This document shows positions 59,509 to 64,000 of a DNA stretch of 64,000 nt, piece by piece. The DNA is taken from positions 186,001-250,000 of the forward strand of contig JAFDVQ010000017.1 in assembly GCA_018268915.1 (NCBI GenBank), written 5' to 3'. Source of the DNA: Acidobacteriota bacterium (GTDB lineage: Bacteria; Acidobacteriota; Terriglobia; Terriglobales; Acidobacteriaceae). The notes below the pieces were generated by a model. It saw only the letters and a program-made list of their open reading frames with translations. It was not told the DNA's origin and ran no database searches. Both the position numbers and the translations under genes were made by a program. Within the stretch, counting starts at the first letter, position 1; each line of letters begins with the position of its first letter.

Positions 59509-60738
59509 ATGAACACTGACGTGGCAATTCCATTTTTAGATTTGGTCACTCCTCACGTAGAGCTTGAAGAGGAACTTACTGCCTTGTTCCAACGTGTCCT
59601 TCGCACTGCTGGTTTCATTGGCGGTCCGATGGTAGAAAACTTCGAGACCGCTTTCGCAGAGTTCTGCGATACCAAGCATTCGATCGCCGTGAACAGCGGC
59701 ACGGATGCGCTGCGTTTTGCCATCATGGCCAGCGGAGTACAGCCAGGCGACGTAGTTCTCACGGTTCCAAACACGTTCATCGCCACAACTGAGGCTATCT
59801 CTCAAGCCCTGGCTATTCCCGAATTCGTTGACGTCGACGAGCAGACCTATAACATGTCTACCGTCATGCTTCAGCGCTATCTCGAGAAGAAGTGCGTTCG
59901 CGATGCCTCCGGAAAGCTCATGAGCTTGCGCAGCGGCCGTCCTGTGACAGCGATTGTGCCGGTGCATCTCTATGGACAGGTCGCTGACATGGATCGGATC
60001 CTGGAACTTGCCGCCGAATACGACCTCATCGTCATTGAAGATGCCTGCCAGGCGCACGGAGCGGAGTACTTCTCGAAGAAGCAGAACCGCTGGATGAAGG
60101 CCGGGTCAATGGGACGCGCAGCTGCATTCAGCTTCTATCCCGGGAAGAATCTCGGAGCTTGCGGCGAAGCTGGCGCGATCACGACAAACGATGCCAGCAT
60201 GGCTGAGAAGATGAAGATGCTTCGCGATCACGGACAGAGCCGCAAATACTACCATGCCATCGAGGGCTACAACGGGCGGCTCGATGCGTTGCAAGCCGGC
60301 ATCCTGCACATCAAGCTTGAACACCTCAAGGCGTGGAATGAATCGCGCCGGGAGAGAGCTGCTGAATACAGCAAGCTGCTCGCGAATTGCGATGCGATCC
60401 GCCTTCCATGGGAGCCATCCTGGTCACGCGGCGTATATCACCTCTATGTGATTCGCACCAGCGATCGCGACGGCATGATGCAGCATTTGAAAGAAGCCGG
60501 TATCGGATCAGCAATCCATTATCCGGTGCCGCTTCACATGCAGCGCGCCTATGCATCGATGAACTACAGCATCGGCGACTTCCCAGTAACCGAAAGTTGC
60601 GCAACCGAGATAGTATCGCTTCCCATGTATCCTCAGCTCTCCCTGAACAATTTGGAAAAGGTTGTGCATGAGGTTGAGGCATTTTGCGCGAAGCGTCATG
60701 GTGAAGCGGCCCTCGTGGCTGCAGAGAGATCTGCTTAA
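59509..60738 (+). CDS. DegT/DnrJ/EryC1/StrS aminotransferase (WbpE-like)
   Basis: A 409-residue PLP-dependent sugar aminotransferase. It has SGTDALRFAI for the phosphate-binding region, IEDACQAHGAEY with the cofactor aspartate, and FSFYPGKNLGACGEAGA with the Schiff-base lysine. NGRLDALQAGIL and a C-terminal GIGSAIHYPVPLH follow. It converts a keto sugar nucleotide to an amino sugar. It is 118 bases after the acyltransferase and completes the dehydrogenase-acyltransferase-aminotransferase trio. Confidence 0.92.
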   Translation: MNTDVAIPFLDLVTPHVELEEELTALFQRVLRTAGFIGGPMVENFETAFAEFCDTKHSIAVNSGTDALRFAIMASGVQPGDVVLTVPNTFIATTEAISQALAIPEFVDVDEQTYNMSTVMLQRYLEKKCVRDASGKLMSLRSGRPVTAIVPVHLYGQVADMDRILELAAEYDLIVIEDACQAHGAEYFSKKQNRWMKAGSMGRAAAFSFYPGKNLGACGEAGAITTNDASMAEKMKMLRDHGQSRKYYHAIEGYNGRLDALQAGILHIKLEHLKAWNESRRERAAEYSKLLANCDAIRLPWEPSWSRGVYHLYVIRTSDRDGMMQHLKEAGIGSAIHYPVPLHMQRAYASMNYSIGDFPVTESCATEIVSLPMYPQLSLNNLEKVVHEVEAFCAKRHGEAALVAAERSA

Positions 60739-60839
60739 GCCACATTGCTCACTTCCCAATGAGAGGCGGGCTGCGGCCTGCAGCCCGCGACTGCATTTAT
60801 ATGTCGCCCGGCGTATCGGGCACACGAGGTCTTGTTTTC

Positions 60840-61730
60840 ATGAATCGGTGCGAGAACGGTGTCAGGATCCGCGGTGGACTTTTGCGGATCGCGCGGATGG
60901 AAGGGGAGAAATACACGTTTCCCGAAAATCCAGAAGCGCAGATCAAGAGCCTGAGGGATTGCAAGGATCGCGTAGATATCTTTACTTTCCTTCAGGGGCT
61001 TCCCGATGTGACTCCTCGATATCCGTATGAAGTTGAAATGGACAACCTGGCAGTGCTGCCCGTTTCTACCTTCGACAATTGGTGGAACAATCAGATTCGT
61101 TCCTACCCGCGCAATCGTGCACGACAAGCGGGTAAGCGCGGAGTTGTGTTGCGCGAAGTTCCATTTGGCGATGAATTGATCCGCGGCATTTGCGGTGTCT
61201 ATAATGAGACTCCGGTGCGCCAGGGCAAGCGCTTCCCCTACTACGGAATGACCTATGAGAAGGCCCGAGAATATGCGGGCACCTTCCTGGACCGCAGCGT
61301 GTTCGTCGGCGCATTTGTCGATGAGACGATGATCGGATTCATCAAGCTCTCGATGGATGAGAGCAGAACTCAGGCATGCCTGGTTCATATTCTGTCGATG
61401 GTTCAGCACAAAGAGAAGGCGCCCACAAACGCGCTTATCGCCGAGGCCGTGAGGGCATGCGCTGAGCGAAAAGTTTCGTATCTCATCTATGAGAACTTCA
61501 ACTACGGTAAGAAAGAAGACAGCCTCTCTCACTTCAAGGAAGTAAACGGCTTCGAACGTGTCGATATTCCCCGATACTACGTTCCGCTGACGTCCCTTGG
61601 CCGCATGGCTCTTCGCCTGGGCCTGCATCATCGCATGGCAGACAGAGTGCCTGAATCGGTAGCCGAGAAACTCCGTGACCTGCGGAGGGCCTATTATGAG
61701 CGCCGGTTTAAAGCAGCCACGGAATCGTAG
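60840..61730 (+). CDS. FemAB/GNAT-like acyltransferase
   Basis: A 296-residue protein whose central and C-terminal parts resemble GNAT/FemAB-type acyl- or aminoacyl-transferases (VFVGAFVDETMIGFIKL, then HFKEVNGFERVDIPRYYVPL). Proteins of this type are frequent in exopolysaccharide loci, where they may acylate sugars or attach amino acids. No catalytic residues are certain. The ATG at 60840 was chosen; an upstream start at 60759 is open. It follows the aminotransferase and precedes the glycosyltransferase on the same strand. Confidence 0.6.
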   Translation: MNRCENGVRIRGGLLRIARMEGEKYTFPENPEAQIKSLRDCKDRVDIFTFLQGLPDVTPRYPYEVEMDNLAVLPVSTFDNWWNNQIRSYPRNRARQAGKRGVVLREVPFGDELIRGICGVYNETPVRQGKRFPYYGMTYEKAREYAGTFLDRSVFVGAFVDETMIGFIKLSMDESRTQACLVHILSMVQHKEKAPTNALIAEAVRACAERKVSYLIYENFNYGKKEDSLSHFKEVNGFERVDIPRYYVPLTSLGRMALRLGLHHRMADRVPESVAEKLRDLRRAYYERRFKAATES

Positions 61731-61795
61731 TCTCCCCAAACCTCACGCGCCGCAGACCCGAAAGTGATTGCCGCCTGATTAGGAATAAAGCACTG

Positions 61796-62734
61796 ATGCC
61801 AAGCTACCCCAGCTACGTGATCATCACTCCGGCTCGCAATGAGGCAGACCTCATCGAGCTTACGTTGAGGTCCGTCGCGAACCAAACCGTTCGTCCCCTG
61901 AAGTGGGTCATTGTCAGCGATGGATCTACGGATGGCACAGATGAGATTGTTGCGAGGTATTCGCAGGAATATCCATGGATACAACTGGTAAGAACTCCTG
62001 AGCGCAAAGAAAGGAACTTCGCCGGTAAGGTGTTCGCATTCAATACCGGATATGCCGAAGTCAAGAACCTCGACTACAAGGTGATCGTGAGCCTTGATGG
62101 CGACATTTCCTTCGAGCCGGATTATTTCGAGTTTTTACTCGCAAAACTCGCTGAGGACTCCAACCTAGGGCTGACGGGCACTCCATTCCAGGAACTCTCC
62201 GGCGGAATGTACGACTACCGATTTGTGAGCCGCGAACATGTGTCAGGTGCTTGCCAGGTCTTCCGCAGGGAGTGCTTCGAGGCGATCGGCGGCTATGTCC
62301 CGGTAAAAGGCGGATCCATTGACCACATCGCCGTCATCTCATCCAGGATGAAAGGTTGGAAGACCAGAACCTGGACCGAAAAGGTGTGTATTCACCATCG
62401 CGAGATCGGAACCGCCCAGCAGAGTGTGGTCAATGCAAGGTTCAAGTACGGAGTGAAAGATTACAGGATCGGCAACCATCCGCTGTGGGAGGCATTTCGA
62501 GCCTGCTACCAGATGACGCGGTCTCCCATCTGCATCGGTGGGTTGGCTCTCGGGGCAGGCTACTTTTGGGGTGCACTACGTCGCGTAGAACGCCCAGTCT
62601 CCAGGGAACTTGTAGCTTTCCATCAGCGGGAACAGCTACAGCGTCTGAAAAAGCTCTTCCGCCTCGGCAGTCGTTCCACTGCCGATTCCCCTCGACGTGA
62701 TCGCTCAGATCTGTACGCCGGCTCAAAACCTTAG
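61796..62734 (+). CDS. Family 2 glycosyltransferase
   Basis: A 312-residue GT-A-fold glycosyltransferase. It begins YVIITPARNEADLIELTLRSV, then WVIVSDGSTDGTDEI, and VIVSLDGDISFEPDYF supplies the metal-binding DxD-like site. The C-terminal part has no clear transmembrane span, only a weak hydrophobic segment. It should add one sugar to the lipid-linked chain. The next gene starts inside or just after its end. Confidence 0.9.
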   Translation: MPSYPSYVIITPARNEADLIELTLRSVANQTVRPLKWVIVSDGSTDGTDEIVARYSQEYPWIQLVRTPERKERNFAGKVFAFNTGYAEVKNLDYKVIVSLDGDISFEPDYFEFLLAKLAEDSNLGLTGTPFQELSGGMYDYRFVSREHVSGACQVFRRECFEAIGGYVPVKGGSIDHIAVISSRMKGWKTRTWTEKVCIHHREIGTAQQSVVNARFKYGVKDYRIGNHPLWEAFRACYQMTRSPICIGGLALGAGYFWGALRRVERPVSRELVAFHQREQLQRLKKLFRLGSRSTADSPRRDRSDLYAGSKP

Positions 62735-62741
62735 AGTGGCC

Positions 62742-63575
62742 ATGCGAATCACAACGGAAGGCACAAATGCGCCATCGCTGCGAGCACAGATCACGGCGAC
62801 CCACTCGCAGCACAGCGCCTCCGGGACGTTGATCATCAACGCAGACGACTGGGGAAGAGATCGGGAGACTACGGATCGGATCTTCGAGTGCTGGGCCATG
62901 GGCAGCCTGTCATCCGCCAGCGCCATGGTTTACATGGAAGATTCAGAGCGGTCTGCCGAGATCTCCAGGGAACGCAAGGTTGACTGCGGTCTGCATCTGA
63001 ACTTCACAACGCCGTTCTCTGATACCAATGCTCCATCACGTTTGCGAGAACACCAGGAACGAATCACACGTTATCTCAGGCGCAACAAATTTGCTCGGAC
63101 GGTATTCCATCCCGGATTAACATCGTCCTTTGAATACGTTGTTTCGACGCAGGTTGAAGAATTTGTGAAGCTCTTCGGTCAGCTTCCTCGCAGGTACGAT
63201 GGCCACCACCACATGCATCTCTGTGCCAACGTGCTGTTCAGTAAATTGATTCCAGCTGGAACAATCGTCCGCAGGAATTTCTCTTTCCGGCCGTCCGAGA
63301 AAGGCTCTCTCAATCGCCAGTATCGGAAAATGATCGATGGGCTTCTCGCGCGTAGGTTCCGCCTGACCGACTACTTTTTTTCTCTTCCCCCTCTCGAGCC
63401 GCCAAGCCGCGTGGATGAAATACTTTCAGTTTCACAGCGCTCAGTCGTTGAACTCGAGACACATCCCGTTAACCCGCAGGAATACCGATATCTGACGAGT
63501 GAACTTTTGCGGAAAAGGGAAGTAGCTTCTATCGCTAGAGCGTACATGTGGGACGACAAACAGAGCTTCGCGTGA
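62742..63575 (+). CDS. YdjC/ChbG-like carbohydrate deacetylase
   Basis: A 277-residue TIM-like polysaccharide-deacetylase relative. It has TLIINADDWGRD near the start (metal Asp), GLHLNFTTPF, the metal histidines in YDGHHHMHL, and VVELETHPVNPQEY near the C-terminus. ChbG removes acetyl from chitobiose sugars; in this locus the substrate may be an N-acetyl sugar of the exopolysaccharide or a lipid-linked precursor. The ATG at 62742 was chosen; a GTG at 62697 overlapping the glycosyltransferase gene is possible. Confidence 0.85.
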   Translation: MRITTEGTNAPSLRAQITATHSQHSASGTLIINADDWGRDRETTDRIFECWAMGSLSSASAMVYMEDSERSAEISRERKVDCGLHLNFTTPFSDTNAPSRLREHQERITRYLRRNKFARTVFHPGLTSSFEYVVSTQVEEFVKLFGQLPRRYDGHHHMHLCANVLFSKLIPAGTIVRRNFSFRPSEKGSLNRQYRKMIDGLLARRFRLTDYFFSLPPLEPPSRVDEILSVSQRSVVELETHPVNPQEYRYLTSELLRKREVASIARAYMWDDKQSFA

Positions 63576-63627
63576 GCCGGAAGGCCACCACTCGCAGGAC
63601 AGCCAGACAGGAGTAACCAAAAGCCGT

Positions 63628-64000
63628 GCCCGGAATCGTTGGTCTGATAACGAAGAAGCCGCGCCATTGGGCGGAGCCGCAACTATTGCGTATGGTTGCT
63701 GCGATCAAGCACGAGTCGTTTCATCAATCCGGAACATGGATCGATGAATCTCTTGGCGTTTATGTAGGATGGACGGCGATTGAAGGTTCCTTCGCTGACT
63801 GCATGCCGCTTCGCGACCGCGACGGGCGTCGAACGCTCATCTTCTCTGGCGAAGCATATGGTCAGAGGGATGCTGAAGCTGGCGCAGACGAATGTCAGGC
63901 TTCCCATCTGCTCCGTATGGCTGCTCAGGATGCCGATTTTATTTCGCATCTCAACGGACTGTTCCATGGCTTGATCGCGGATAGCATCGACGGTTCGGTA
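63628..64000 (+). CDS. Asparagine synthase-like protein lacking Cys2, partial (runs off the window)
   Basis: The GTG at 63628 begins MPGIVGLITKK, the N-terminus of a class II glutamine amidotransferase/asparagine synthetase, except that residue 2 is Pro rather than the catalytic Cys. The next stretch (GVYVGWTAIEG, then LIFSGEAYGQ and LNGLFHGLIADSID) keeps the fold. The first 124 codons are seen; the synthetase half lies beyond 64000. Without the Cys it could not hydrolyse glutamine. Similar degenerate proteins are common in polysaccharide loci and may transfer amides or amines in another way, by inference. Confidence 0.8.

Noticed and set aside
1..64000. Prophage, transposon or genomic island
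   Set aside because: No integrase, transposase, phage structural gene or attachment repeat was recognised, and coding style is uniform.

Overview
The window is about 60% GC, gene-dense chromosomal DNA that looks like an acidobacterium of the class Terriglobia (Acidobacteriaceae-like). This rests on protein character (DinB proteins beginning MIGRP, secreted amidohydrolases, Tat-exported Gfo/Idh oxidoreductases, TonB energy transducers, UpxY-type antiterminators in an exopolysaccharide locus) and on several families of short hairpin repeats between genes. It is inference: no rRNA gene is present. I see no prophage, insertion sequence or CRISPR array.

Layout. 1-7.6 kb: housekeeping and accessory genes (secreted RbsD-like protein, amidohydrolase, tRNA-Leu(GAG), secG, MBL hydrolase, aminotransferase, HAD hydrolase, GT87-type membrane protein). 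7.7-12.4 kb: rdgB, then the succinate dehydrogenase operon sdhC-(AhpD-like)-sdhA-sdhB. 12.5-22.6 kb: small secreted or membrane proteins, a 49-residue metallothionein, a BlaI/BlaR1-type regulatory pair whose receptor carries C-terminal 29-residue repeats that recur in the neighbouring secreted protein, DinB, an alpha/beta hydrolase and a frameshifted metallo-beta-lactamase-fold gene. 22.6-30.9 kb: a sugar-acid block (KDG-kinase-like gene divergent from SDR, mannonate dehydratase, hexuronate-type MFS transporter, Gfo/Idh oxidoreductase and sugar isomerase), ending with a Tat-exported Gfo/Idh protein. 31-47 kb: hutH with a divergent Lrp/AsnC regulator, secreted amidohydrolase, M1 aminopeptidase, ileS-lspA, TonB, Ca2+/H+ antiporter, LigC-like DNA ligase and a putative lipoprotein.

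47.3 kb to the right edge is an exopolysaccharide locus, all on the plus strand and running off the window. Two sigma-54-type AAA+ regulators come first, one with a degenerate receiver domain and one without the GAFTGA loop or a DNA-binding domain. Between them lie a candidate -24/-12 promoter and a long inverted repeat at enhancer distance. After a 374-nt leader come an UpxY/NusG antiterminator, an export protein, a beta-barrel protein, a Wzz-like chain-length protein, an ExeA-like ATPase, a tyrosine autokinase and a sugar transferase fused to a degenerate GGDEF-like domain. A sugar-modification trio (Gfo/Idh dehydrogenase, acyltransferase, DegT aminotransferase), a FemAB/GNAT-like protein, a family 2 glycosyltransferase, a YdjC-type deacetylase and the start of an asparagine-synthase-like gene lacking the catalytic cysteine follow.

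The points I find most worth following are the shared 29-residue repeats in the BlaR1-like sensor and the secreted protein, the regulatory architecture of the exopolysaccharide locus, the GGDEF-like/sugar transferase fusion, and the dispersed hairpin repeats, one copy of which appears to supply a Shine-Dalgarno sequence.
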